A stretch of 21,186 nt of DNA from a virus. Made by a program: the position numbers and the translations under genes. Of this stretch, positions 11,281 through 17,222 are shown piece after piece. Position 1 is the first letter of the stretch, and each line of letters begins with the position of its first letter. A model generated the notes under the pieces. The model was not told where the DNA came from. It ran no database searches and was given only the letters and a program-made list of their open reading frames with translations. The DNA is taken from positions 1-21,186 of the IMG/VR virus record IMGVR_UViG_3300012006_000039; one strand, 5' to 3'.

Positions 11281-11470
11281 CATCCTCCTGCTCTCCGCCC
11301 ACAGGCATAGTAATGCCTGGATTAGGCAATTGGGGTTTAACTGATATTGACTGAGGAACTTCAATAATTGGATCCTGACTAGGTGGAGTATTATCCATCA
11401 TTCTATAAATTGCAGTAGAAAATAGTAATAAAGATATTAAAACTACAATAAATACCGTTCTATCTTTCAT
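11246..11470 (-). CDS. Membrane-anchored Pro-rich small protein (74 aa)
   Basis: A 74-residue protein with a hydrophobic N-terminal segment (residues 5-22, TVFIVVLISLLLFSTAIY) followed by a proline-rich stretch (PPSQDP..EVPQ...PQLPNPG) and an acidic tail. It looks like an N-terminally anchored membrane protein. An i-spanin-like role is conceivable, but there is no lysis gene next to it and the lysis candidates are 8 kb away. Coupled to its upstream neighbour by ATGA. Confidence 0.65.
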   Translation of the reverse strand: MKDRTVFIVVLISLLLFSTAIYRMMDNTPPSQDPIIEVPQSISVKPQLPNPGITMPVGGEQEDDETKEDIEEQD

Positions 11471-11727
11471 TCTAATTCCTTTTCAATAGACTTAATTCCT
11501 TCCAATACTTTGCCCCATATTGAGGATCCATAGTTATCATTAAAGTACTTAAACATCTCTAATCCCGCCTGAGTTTTAATTCCCGTAGTTATTTCAATTC
11601 GTCTTAGTTGAGACTTACTGTCATAGTTACTAGCATCTCTTTCTAATCTTCCCTGATATATTTCATCTGCTCCATCTGCTTGTTCCAATGAACGATTCAT
11701 TCCATCCCAAAAAGTATCGTGTGTCAT
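11467..11727 (-). CDS. Hypothetical protein (86 aa)
   Basis: An 86-residue helical protein starting MTHDTFWDGMNRSLEQADGA, coupled by ATGA at both ends. It sits between the nuclease candidate and the membrane-anchored protein in what looks like one operon. No motif recognised. Confidence 0.7.
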   Translation of the reverse strand: MTHDTFWDGMNRSLEQADGADEIYQGRLERDASNYDSKSQLRRIEITTGIKTQAGLEMFKYFNDNYGSSIWGKVLEGIKSIEKELE

Positions 11728-12203
11728 GCTATCTCCTTAAGATGTTTAACTAAACTATTAAATGGTCTTCCATTAGATGTTGAAGCTAAGTAGAACCTGT
11801 CCTCATGCTGTCTATCTCTATCGTATTTTACTTCTACCCGCCAAGATTCACTGGTGTATGAAGGAACTACAAACATTCCGCCAGTCTTCTGTGACACCAT
11901 AACATAGGCCAAAGGTTTCTTAGCCTTACCCTCAAATCCTGATACAGTATCTATAATTAAATCATCATATGGAAAGCTAGATGGATCATCTGTAAAGTAT
12001 AGATTCCTTGACTTAACTTCAAGCACTTCATCGCCCACCAATATATCCTTTTCATTGGCTGTAAAGTCCTTTATCTGCTCCTTAGACTGGGCAAATTCAA
12101 GATCTGGTACTATACTATCAATCCCGCTCTCTTTAAGTCTTAGAGAGACTATCTCATTGAATCTATGACCCTTTGTCATTGCCGCCTTGTAATCAAATGA
12201 CAC
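11724..12203 (-). CDS. PD-(D/E)XK nuclease-fold candidate (159 aa)
   Basis: Starts with GTG 12203 after AAGGG. Residues 52-66 read KDILVGDEVLEVKSR: D53 followed eight residues later by E62-V-K64, the D-x(n)-E-x-K core of PD-(D/E)XK nucleases, with hydrophobic strand residues around it and an N-terminal helix Glu (E18). The rest is a mixed fold ending 'RPFNSLVKHLKEIA'. Length fits a single-domain nuclease such as a resolvase or repair exonuclease. No specific family can be named; conserved chemistry is inferred from the motif alone. Confidence 0.55.
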   Translation of the reverse strand: MSFDYKAAMTKGHRFNEIVSLRLKESGIDSIVPDLEFAQSKEQIKDFTANEKDILVGDEVLEVKSRNLYFTDDPSSFPYDDLIIDTVSGFEGKAKKPLAYVMVSQKTGGMFVVPSYTSESWRVEVKYDRDRQHEDRFYLASTSNGRPFNSLVKHLKEIA

Positions 12204-12208
12204 TTTAA

Positions 12209-12505
12209 TTAACCCTTCTTAGCTATAATATTCTTACTATTGATTAATAGAAATTTATTACCATCATCATCTTCTATTTCAGTCCCGCCATGTTCTGGAT
12301 AATATACAATATCATCAATATCAATACCTAAAATTGGAATTAAGTCACCTTTATAATTATATTCTCCATCGCCTAGATCAATTACTTTGCCTGTCTTGGG
12401 GCCACTATCTGAAAATGCTGCAGAAATAACAAGGCCTGTTTTAGTTGTTTTATCTCCTAATTCAATTTTTTCTATAAGCAACATCTGGCCTAATGGTTTA
12501 ATCAT
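12209..12505 (-). CDS. groES: GroES-like co-chaperonin
   Basis: 98 residues, the usual Cpn10 length. N-terminus MIKPLGQMLLIEKIE matches the 'IKPLGDRVLV' start of GroES; a mobile-loop region with G24-L-V-I-S follows (hydrophobic tripeptide that docks on GroEL); the end has 'DIVYYPEHGGTEIE' and 'FLLINSKNIIA', corresponding to the conserved YSKYGGTE and 'ILRESDILA'. It is expected to cap the host GroEL chamber during folding of a phage structural protein, as T4 gp31 does; the client is unknown. No groEL in the window. Translated from an operon whose leaderless first gene overlaps it by 8 nt. Confidence 0.9.
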   Translation of the reverse strand: MIKPLGQMLLIEKIELGDKTTKTGLVISAAFSDSGPKTGKVIDLGDGEYNYKGDLIPILGIDIDDIVYYPEHGGTEIEDDDGNKFLLINSKNIIAKKG

Positions 12506-12629
12506 TCTTTTCTACTTTCGTTATAATTACTGGACCATTTTTTGATTTCCAGCTTTCCTGCTCTTGGTTAGTCTTACGCCTCTTTGAGGCACCGCTCTCT
12601 ACTTTATAGATTGCTACACTTAGTGTCAT
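12498..12629 (-). CDS. Leaderless hypothetical microprotein (43 aa)
   Basis: A 43-residue basic protein starting MTLSVAIYKVESGASKRRKT. Its ATG is exactly 6 nt after a TATGAT -10 box, so it should be translated from a leaderless mRNA. It overlaps the GroES start by 8 nt and is the lead gene of the groES operon. Function unknown; it may partly serve as a coupling leader peptide. Confidence 0.65.
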   Translation of the reverse strand: MTLSVAIYKVESGASKRRKTNQEQESWKSKNGPVIITKVEKND

Positions 12630-12635
12630 GTCCTA

Positions 12636-12664
12636 ATCATACAATTTATATCTAAGTCTGTCAA
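12636..12664 (-). promoter_or_regulatory. Leaderless sigma-A promoter of the groES operon
   Basis: On the minus strand: TTGACA (12664-12659), 17 bp, TATGAT (12641-12636), 6 nt, ATG (12629). A near-consensus host promoter with the -10-to-ATG distance expected for transcription starting at the start codon. Confidence 0.8.
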
Positions 12665-12668
12665 TAGG

Positions 12669-12698
12669 AAACGGCCCCATACGAATATGAGGCCGTTT
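12669..12698 (-). terminator. Long hairpin, probable terminator
   Basis: AAACGGCC and GGCCGTTT at the two ends continue inward to a 13-bp stem (one G-U pair) closed by TTCG on the minus strand. It lies just beyond the stop of the leftward gene at 12709 and just before the groES-operon promoter. The U-tract is weak. Confidence 0.65.
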
Positions 12699-12708
12699 AC
12701 TTATTTAA

Positions 12709-12912
12709 TTATATCTTTTTTCGTCCGACTTTTCTTGGTGGTTTTGGATCTAAACTTGTTTCTCTGCGTATACCGTGTCTATTGGTATCTACTTTTAAAC
12801 CAGATCTTAATTTACCTTGATGCGGCTTCTTTCTTCCAACTTCTGTTGAATTTACTGCACCCGCTGGTGAAGATTGCGGAGGTGGAGTCATTCCTGTTCC
12901 ATCCATTGACAT
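12709..12912 (-). CDS. Basic disordered protein (67 aa)
   Basis: A 67-residue protein starting MSMDGTGMTPPPQSSPAGAV, with a disordered Pro/Gly/Ser N-terminus and a basic C-terminus (RKKPHQGKLRSG ... KPPRKVGRKKI). Together with the next two upstream genes it forms a trio of low-complexity small proteins under one promoter. Could be virion-associated or nucleic-acid-binding by composition; not recognised. Confidence 0.65.
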   Translation of the reverse strand: MSMDGTGMTPPPQSSPAGAVNSTEVGRKKPHQGKLRSGLKVDTNRHGIRRETSLDPKPPRKVGRKKI

Positions 12913-12915
12913 TAA

Positions 12916-13098
12916 TTAAATCCCAACTTGTGGTGCACTTGTAAGAGGAAAGTCTCTTGTAACTCCAAGTGTGTCTTCTGAATCTGTATCAAACATCGCG
13001 GGTGATGGTCTTTGTCCTGGACCAACATCATAAACATTTTGATTAGGCATTTCTACGCCCATAAATGCTTCTTTACCGCATCCACACATATCGCACAT
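12916..13098 (-). CDS. Small protein with N-terminal CxxCxC motif (60 aa)
   Basis: A 60-residue protein whose N-terminus MCDMCGCGKEAF holds Cys 2, 5 and 7, suggesting a metal-binding knot, followed by a disordered Pro/Asp/Ser-rich remainder (QRPSPAMFDTDSEDT). No SD-like site is clear; the start follows the preceding stop by 2 nt, so coupled translation is likely. Not recognised. Confidence 0.6.
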   Translation of the reverse strand: MCDMCGCGKEAFMGVEMPNQNVYDVGPGQRPSPAMFDTDSEDTLGVTRDFPLTSAPQVGI

Positions 13099-13100
13099 AA

Positions 13101-13316
13101 TTACATATTCTCTGATTCTGGATATGCATTTGTCTCTGCACGATTGCCCATATCATATGAGCCTTCTGCATTAAATCCTGCGTTACCTTGCGTTGACATA
13201 TCTTTTGCTGGAAAAGCTGCTGCTGGCGACTGTCCTGTTGGATTGAGATCCAAGTTGTTTGAGCCTGACTGCTCGCCTGTCTCATTAAATCCTGTTAAAT
13301 TAATTCCGTCTGTCAT
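13101..13316 (-). CDS. Low-complexity Asn/Gly/Ser-rich protein (71 aa)
   Basis: A 71-residue protein starting MTDGINLTGFNETGEQSGSN, disordered, acidic and rich in Asn, Gly and Ser. It has a TAGGAGTAATAAA binding site and a leader of about 50 nt from the extended -10 promoter at 13374-13379. First gene of a three-gene unit (13316 to 12709). Unknown. Confidence 0.65.
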   Translation of the reverse strand: MTDGINLTGFNETGEQSGSNNLDLNPTGQSPAAAFPAKDMSTQGNAGFNAEGSYDMGNRAETNAYPESENM

Positions 13317-13373
13317 TTTATTACTCCTATAGGTTATTTATTTAAGTGGGACTAGTATTCCACTTATAGATCT

Positions 13374-13379
13374 ATTATA
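13374..13379 (-). promoter_or_regulatory. Extended -10 promoter
   Basis: TATAAT on the minus strand (13379-13374), preceded by TGC to give an extended -10 (TGC-TATAAT). No -35 match. The leader contains an inverted repeat AAGTGG (13344-13349)/CCACTT (13360-13365), and the TAGGAG binding site of the gene at 13316. Confidence 0.55.
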
Positions 13380-13391
13380 GCATTTAGTTGA

Positions 13392-13520
13392 TTAAGACTT
13401 GTATTTTTCATGCCAACAGTCGGTACAAACATCTATTATTGCCCCTCCGTTTGATGTGACCCTACTAGACTCATTATTACAGCCAGGAATCTGACAGATA
13501 TCTAAATTACTTAGGTCCAC
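13392..13520 (-). CDS. Zinc-ribbon microprotein (42 aa)
   Basis: Starts with GTG 13520, 14 nt inside the previous gene. The 42-residue product has C9-x4-C14 and later C32-T-D-C35-W-H37, giving four or five ligands for one zinc site: 'DICQIPGCNN ... DVCTDCWHEKY'. This resembles minimal zinc ribbons in phages that bind nucleic acid or partner proteins. Last gene of its three-gene unit. Confidence 0.6.
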   Translation of the reverse strand: MDLSNLDICQIPGCNNESSRVTSNGGAIIDVCTDCWHEKYKS

Positions 13521-13650
13521 TAGCTTTTTGGCCCCTGTAGCCAGTCTTCTTTTTATTCATTGATCCAGGCTTTTTAAATGCTGATCCGCCAGGTGTTGCT
13601 GCAATTCTTTGCTCTAAAGCTTTTTTAATTTTGTCGTGGTGCTTCGCCAT
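13507..13650 (-). CDS. Basic microprotein (47 aa)
   Basis: A 47-residue Lys/Gly-rich protein starting MAKHHDKIKKALEQRIAATP and ending in 'NKKKTGYRGQKASGPK'. It overlaps the gene before it by 26 nt and the gene after it by 14 nt. The basic, flexible composition suggests nucleic acid binding or a virion role, without a named family. Supported mainly by its place in a tightly packed leaderless operon. Confidence 0.55.
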   Translation of the reverse strand: MAKHHDKIKKALEQRIAATPGGSAFKKPGSMNKKKTGYRGQKASGPK

Positions 13651-13768
13651 TTTCAATCATCCTAACTATATATCTAATAACTTCATGTGGCCTCCAGTCT
13701 GAAGGCAACTCTAAATATTTTATTTCCCTTGCTATTTTTTCTCTTATAGTATCTTGTATGTAATCCAC
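13625..13768 (-). CDS. Leaderless hypothetical microprotein (47 aa)
   Basis: Starts with GTG 13768, exactly 6 nt after the -10 box TAGAAT, so the mRNA is predicted to be leaderless. The 47-residue helical product has 'DYIQDTIREKIAREIKYLEL' and 'WRPHEVIRYIVRMIENGE', the latter a helix pair common in small phage proteins. Unknown function; lead gene of a three-gene unit. Confidence 0.6.
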   Translation of the reverse strand: MDYIQDTIREKIAREIKYLELPSDWRPHEVIRYIVRMIENGEAPRQN

Positions 13769-13774
13769 TGTGTT

Positions 13775-13803
13775 ATTCTATCATTTAATTAATAAGGGAG
13801 CAA
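13775..13803 (-). promoter_or_regulatory. Leaderless sigma-A promoter
   Basis: Minus strand TTGCTC (13803-13798), 17 bp, TAGAAT (13780-13775), 6 nt, GTG (13768). The -35 box lies within the terminator stem of the preceding gene. Confidence 0.6.
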
Positions 13804-13825
13804 GACCCTAAGATCCTGCCCCCTT
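13794..13825 (-). terminator. Terminator of the large secreted-protein gene
   Basis: AAGGGAGCAAGA (13794-13805) pairs with TCCTGCCCCCTT (13814-13825) through 12 pairs when two G-U pairs are allowed, with an 8-nt loop, 12 nt downstream of the stop at 13837. A/T-rich sequence follows on the minus strand. Confidence 0.6.
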
Positions 13826-13836
13826 ATATTAATAAA

Positions 13837-14991
13837 TTACTTCTTTAATGCAACCTTTAGCTTTGGAAACTTTTTGTTCCACTTATTAGCAAGGGCATTA
13901 TATTCCGCCTTGTACTTTGCAGCTGCAGTTGCTGTTGCAAGATCCGCTGCTGCCTTAGCTGATACAGCAGAAGCATCTGATGCTGCCTTAGCGTCTGCTA
14001 GAGCCTTGTCTGATGCTGCCTTAGCGTCTGCTAGAGCCTTGTCTGATGCTGCCTTAGCTGATACAGCAGAAGCATCTGATGCTGCCTTAGCGTCTGCTAG
14101 AGCCTTTGCATTTGCTAACTTGTTTGCTTCATTTGAAGCTTTTTCAGTTGCAAGTGCTGCTTGTGATGCTGCAAGATCTGATTTTAATCCTGTAATGATT
14201 CCTGCAAGATCTGAAACAGTAAACTTAGCAATTGCAGACTTAACTGGTGCTGCTAATCCAGTTACGGCAGTTACTCCAGAAAGTCCTGTTACAACAACTG
14301 TTACTTCTCCAGCAACTGCTGTTGAAAGTGATGCTGTAGCTGTTCCGAGAACTGCTCCAGTAGATGTATTGGTTGCTGTTGCTGTAGTCAATGTTGTAGA
14401 AACAGCACCACCAGTAAATGTTGAACCAATTAAAGTTACTGTTGCTGTATCTGATACTGCGTTACCAAAAACATCTGTAGTATTAATAGAGATCGTTGGA
14501 ATTGTACCAACTGCTGTTGCAGATGGAACTGAAATTCCTAAATTGTATGCTGATCCCGCAAGACCTGCTACATAAATAATTGTTGAATAAGCACCGTTAG
14601 TTACGGTTACTGAACCAACTGTTGTAGTTGTTGTATAAGCATATACTGTTACTGCAGAGCCTGCAGATGTCACTGTAAGTCCTGAAACTCCAGAAGCAAC
14701 TGTCTTTGGTGCATCTGTTGTGTTTAATGCTGCTACTAACTTAACTGTTGGTGAAGCAGAAAAGGTAACTTGTGTACCTGTATCTGCTGTTGCTGCGATA
14801 GCAATAGTATTACCAGAAGTAATTACATTGGTTGCTGGTACTGCTACTGTTGCTGGAGCCGCAGATGTTGTTGCGTTAGCCGCTGCTGCAACCGTAACGG
14901 CAAGTGGTGCTGCCGAAGATGGTGCTACAGAAAGGCCAACGATTGCTAGAGCTGCAGCAGTAGCAATTGATACTTTCTTAAATGAGTTCAT
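13837..14991 (-). CDS. Secreted Ala/Thr-rich surface protein with coiled-coil repeats
   Basis: 384 residues, with AAGGAGA before the ATG. A clear Sec signal peptide (MNSFKKVSIATAAALAIVGL, then SVAPSSAAP with cleavage near residue 28) is followed by a long Thr/Ala/Val-rich region (about 30-265) with the alternating pattern of Ig-like or beta-sandwich domains. An alanine-rich coiled coil (about 266-360) holds repeats of A-L-A-D-A-K-A-A-S-D-K, and a basic tail ends 'NKWNKKFPKLKVALKK'. It resembles cell-surface proteins of actinobacteria more than virion proteins. On a phage this could be a moron gene that changes the host envelope, or an adhesin; both are inference. Confidence 0.8.
   Translation of the reverse strand: MNSFKKVSIATAAALAIVGLSVAPSSAAPLAVTVAAAANATTSAAPATVAVPATNVITSGNTIAIAATADTGTQVTFSASPTVKLVAALNTTDAPKTVASGVSGLTVTSAGSAVTVYAYTTTTTVGSVTVTNGAYSTIIYVAGLAGSAYNLGISVPSATAVGTIPTISINTTDVFGNAVSDTATVTLIGSTFTGGAVSTTLTTATATNTSTGAVLGTATASLSTAVAGEVTVVVTGLSGVTAVTGLAAPVKSAIAKFTVSDLAGIITGLKSDLAASQAALATEKASNEANKLANAKALADAKAASDASAVSAKAASDKALADAKAASDKALADAKAASDASAVSAKAAADLATATAAAKYKAEYNALANKWNKKFPKLKVALKK
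13947..14106 (-). repeat. Direct repeats of 33 and about 60 bp in the secreted-protein gene
   Basis: A 33-bp unit encoding A-L-A-D-A-K-A-A-S-D-K occurs in tandem, and a block of about 60 bp encoding A-L-A-D-A-K-A-A-S-D-A-S-A-V-S-A-K-A-A is present twice with its copies about 99 bp apart. The near identity at the DNA level, in a region that tolerates length change, suggests recent expansion. Confidence 0.75.
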
Positions 14992-15038
14992 TTATTTTAT
15001 TCTCCTTGTTTCCTCTGCCTCTAACTGAGCGCAGAATT

Positions 15039-15239
15039 TTAGTTTAATGCATTTACTTTTACTTGAAATGAACATGGATCTCCACCTTCATCCCATTCTT
15101 GTGATTCTTCTTCTGTTAGTGGTGGTCCATCATGCGTATTACAAAATACATCAGACACCCAACCACGATCATAACCATTCTTAAGCCATATTTCAAACTC
15201 TACATGATCAATATATTCTGGATCAGAATCTATATCCAT
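15039..15239 (-). CDS. Conserved hypothetical phage protein (66 aa)
   Basis: A 66-residue acidic protein with 'DHVEFEIWLKNGYDRGWVSD', then 'CNTHDGPPLTEEESQEWDEGGDPC', the typical blocks of a small actinobacteriophage protein family known to me only as hypothetical. Two Cys and one His might bind metal. Its start overlaps the thioredoxin stop by 10 nt. Confidence 0.75.
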   Translation of the reverse strand: MDIDSDPEYIDHVEFEIWLKNGYDRGWVSDVFCNTHDGPPLTEEESQEWDEGGDPCSFQVKVNALN

Positions 15240-15532
15240 TCGGACAACTCCTTTAATAACATATGCTTGGGCTTAGCCCCTACAATAGTTTTAACTGGTT
15301 GGCCATCCTTAAATAGTACCATAGTTGGTATAGAAGATACTGAGAATTCAAATGATTTTTTAGGATTCTCATCAACATTTAACTTACCAACGAGTAACCC
15401 CGTGTCATTTGATATTTCATCTAGAATAGGAGAAAGCTTTTTACATGGCCCACACCATTCCGCCCAGAAATCTACAAGGATAAGGCTATTACCCTCAAGT
15501 GCTTCTTTAAAGTTATTATCTGTTAGTATCAT
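15230..15532 (-). CDS. trxA: Thioredoxin
   Basis: 100 residues with the complete thioredoxin fold pattern: buried Asp 21 (VDFWAEW), active site W26-C27-G28-P29-C30, cis-proline at P69 in 'SSIPTMVLF', and the C-terminal helix. It is a cytoplasmic dithiol reductant (no signal peptide), presumably kept reduced by host thioredoxin reductase. Phage thioredoxins can supply reductant to ribonucleotide reductase; no reductase gene is in view. Lies in an operon with the secreted protease upstream and a conserved hypothetical gene downstream. Confidence 0.95.
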   Translation of the reverse strand: MILTDNNFKEALEGNSLILVDFWAEWCGPCKKLSPILDEISNDTGLLVGKLNVDENPKKSFEFSVSSIPTMVLFKDGQPVKTIVGAKPKHMLLKELSEWI

Positions 15533-15542
15533 AGTTATCTAA

Positions 15543-15749
15543 TTAACTATCCTTTAACTGATCTGCAGCAGCATTGAATTTATTCATAAAAGTTTGAATT
15601 ACCCAAATTGCTGTTTCATTAGCATTATGTCCTAAAGCAGCAGATATTTCTTCTGTGCGTTCTTCAATTGCTAATGCGTTATACCATTTTTGATATAGTT
15701 CTACACCAATATCTTTAACAATTCCTTCTAGAACTGTCATATCAGCCAT
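15543..15749 (-). CDS. Helical hypothetical protein (68 aa)
   Basis: A 68-residue all-helical protein starting MADMTVLEGIVKDIGVELYQ, overlapping the end of the protease gene by 8 nt and followed 10 nt later by the thioredoxin gene. Not recognised. Position suggests cotranscription with both. Confidence 0.7.
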   Translation of the reverse strand: MADMTVLEGIVKDIGVELYQKWYNALAIEERTEEISAALGHNANETAIWVIQTFMNKFNAAADQLKDS

Positions 15750-16680
15750 TTAATGCTCCAGTCAAATTAATAAGCTTGCCACTTGGCACCTTTGAATTTC
15801 TTGTTGGTAAAGATGTATTGCTGATTAAGTTATAGATTTCTGTATATGATAGCAGTGGCTTTGCTGTTCTAATTGCTATCCATTGTGCTGCCGCAATTTG
15901 TGCAGAGGCAGATGTTCCTGATGTATTTGTTAAAGCTCCTCCTGGAAGAGTAGACTTAAGATTACCCAAAGCATAGAAATCAGTTAGCTTTAAGTCTGCA
16001 TTACTATAGATTGCAATATCATCGTTATCTGTTGTTGCGCCAACTGCAATTCCTTCTGGAATACATGCAGGCCAATCAATTCTTGAATAATCTCTTGCAT
16101 TTCCTGTTGGGAAAAACACGGGCACATTCATTGATGCAAGAATTTGAATTCTTGATTGTGTGATTGGTGTCTTATTGCAATAGTCTGCTCCTGGAAGCAA
16201 TGTGTGATGTCCCTGTGACATAGATACTGCTTGAATGTTGTATTGATCTTTATTAGCAATAACCCAGTTTAATGCAGTATAAATAGTCTTTTCATTTACA
16301 ATTTGTCGTGAACCATTGGCTGTATTTCCAATGATACGAACAAAAACTATCTGCATATTTGGATTAGCTTTAACTGCAATAGAAGCCATCTGAGTACCAT
16401 GCTCAAATCCACCCTGATTTAAAAACTTTAATGGTAGCGTTGAAGATCCAAGACCTTCCATGAACCCCTGAAGATTTGGACAGGTGTTATATTCTGTGAT
16501 ACAAACTTCTTGTGCAATCTTATCTTTAAAAATTGGAAGAGATGTATCTAGCGCTGTATCCAAGATCGCTAGTGTGGGAACCTGTAAGGTTGAATTCTTA
16601 ACTGTCTTAGGTGCTGCTAATGCAGCAGATGGTGTGATTAGTGTTAGGGCAATTAATGCCGCGATTAGTTTTTTGTTCAT
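15742..16680 (-). CDS. Secreted subtilisin-like serine protease (S8 family)
   Basis: 312 residues. Sec signal peptide (MNKKLIAALIALTLITPSAA, cleaved after ALA at about 23). The subtilase triad is complete: D41 in 'LAILDTALD', H94 in 'GFEHGTQMAS', S257 in 'TSGTSASAQIAAA'; the oxyanion Asn is N194 in 'FFPTGNAR'. There is no long pro-region, so it may mature without a classical I9 propeptide. Exported proteases are unusual phage cargo; it may act on host or neighbouring cell surfaces. The ATG sits exactly 6 nt after a -10 box (leaderless). Confidence 0.92.
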   Translation of the reverse strand: MNKKLIAALIALTLITPSAALAAPKTVKNSTLQVPTLAILDTALDTSLPIFKDKIAQEVCITEYNTCPNLQGFMEGLGSSTLPLKFLNQGGFEHGTQMASIAVKANPNMQIVFVRIIGNTANGSRQIVNEKTIYTALNWVIANKDQYNIQAVSMSQGHHTLLPGADYCNKTPITQSRIQILASMNVPVFFPTGNARDYSRIDWPACIPEGIAVGATTDNDDIAIYSNADLKLTDFYALGNLKSTLPGGALTNTSGTSASAQIAAAQWIAIRTAKPLLSYTEIYNLISNTSLPTRNSKVPSGKLINLTGALNG

Positions 16681-16686
16681 GTGTCT

Positions 16687-16715
16687 ATTCTACTAAAATA
16701 GACTGATTCCGTCAA
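16687..16715 (-). promoter_or_regulatory. Leaderless sigma-A promoter of the protease gene
   Basis: Minus strand TTGACG (16715-16710), 17 bp, TAGAAT (16692-16687), 6 nt, ATG (16680). The -35 box overlaps the last codons of the preceding gene. Confidence 0.75.
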
Positions 16716-16879
16716 GGCTTATCTGTAATTTTTTTTGTATACCACTTATTTGCCTCTAAATTTGGCTCCATGCCCTGTGTCTCTAATAGATTATTTAGTG
16801 TTTGTGAATATAATTCAACTAACATTTCCATTCGAACCATCTGTAATTCTAGCATTCTAAGTCGTTCTGATTTTCTCAA
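16712..16879 (-). CDS. Coiled-coil hypothetical protein (55 aa)
   Basis: Start taken at TTG 16879, which overlaps the preceding stop by 4 nt (TTGA) and follows the GAAGGAA binding site; the in-frame ATG at 16942 lies far inside the preceding gene. The 55-residue product MRKSERLRMLELQMVRMEML... is an amphipathic coiled coil with a short basic tail. Unknown. Confidence 0.6.
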   Translation of the reverse strand: MRKSERLRMLELQMVRMEMLVELYSQTLNNLLETQGMEPNLEANKWYTKKITDKP

Positions 16880-17187
16880 TATTCCATTCCTTCTCTGTCT
16901 ACTGGTGTGGGAGCTGTTGCTAAACTTCCACATGTTGCACATATCATATCTAAGAAATATGTTGCTATTTCATAGTTTTCAAATGCTGCTTTCACGTACC
17001 AGATATTGGAACCACATATACATTGATGTGTTGGTGTTCCACGAAGATCCATGCCAATTTCTTCATCTTCTTCTTCAAGGTCGTTCTTGTCAAATATGAG
17101 AACCTCATATCTATCTAAAAATGTTCGTGCTGCCCCTATGGATAATAAACCCAATAAGACCCCAACCAACTTCTTTATGTGTCTCAT
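16876..17187 (-). CDS. Membrane-anchored protein with four-Cys zinc site (103 aa)
   Basis: A short N-terminal hydrophobic segment (KKLVGVLLGLLSIGAA, about 5-20), then an acidic linker and a C-terminal domain with C-x-C ('HQCICGSNIWYVKAAFENYE') and C-A-T-C ('LDMICATCGSLATAPTP'), a two-CxxC-like zinc ribbon often seen alone in actinobacterial phages. So the zinc domain may be tethered to the membrane here. Its ATG is exactly 6 nt after a TATAAT box (leaderless). Confidence 0.7.
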   Translation of the reverse strand: MRHIKKLVGVLLGLLSIGAARTFLDRYEVLIFDKNDLEEEDEEIGMDLRGTPTHQCICGSNIWYVKAAFENYEIATYFLDMICATCGSLATAPTPVDREGMEY

Positions 17188-17193
17188 ATATCA

Positions 17194-17222
17194 ATTATAC
17201 ATCAAACTTGGATGTAAGTAAA
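17194..17222 (-). promoter_or_regulatory. Leaderless sigma-A promoter
   Basis: Minus strand TTTACT (17222-17217), 17 bp, TATAAT (17199-17194), 6 nt, ATG (17187). It overlaps the 3' end of the proteasome-like gene. Confidence 0.7.

Noticed and set aside
12687-12944. + strand hydrophobic ORF opposite the basic disordered gene
   Set aside because: Antisense of a Lys-rich gene gives Phe/Leu runs; no promoter or binding site.
13874-15028. Two long + strand ORFs (13874-14575 and 14720-15028) opposite the secreted protein
   Set aside because: Antisense shadows of an Ala/Thr-rich gene; composition mirrors the real frame and neither has a binding site.
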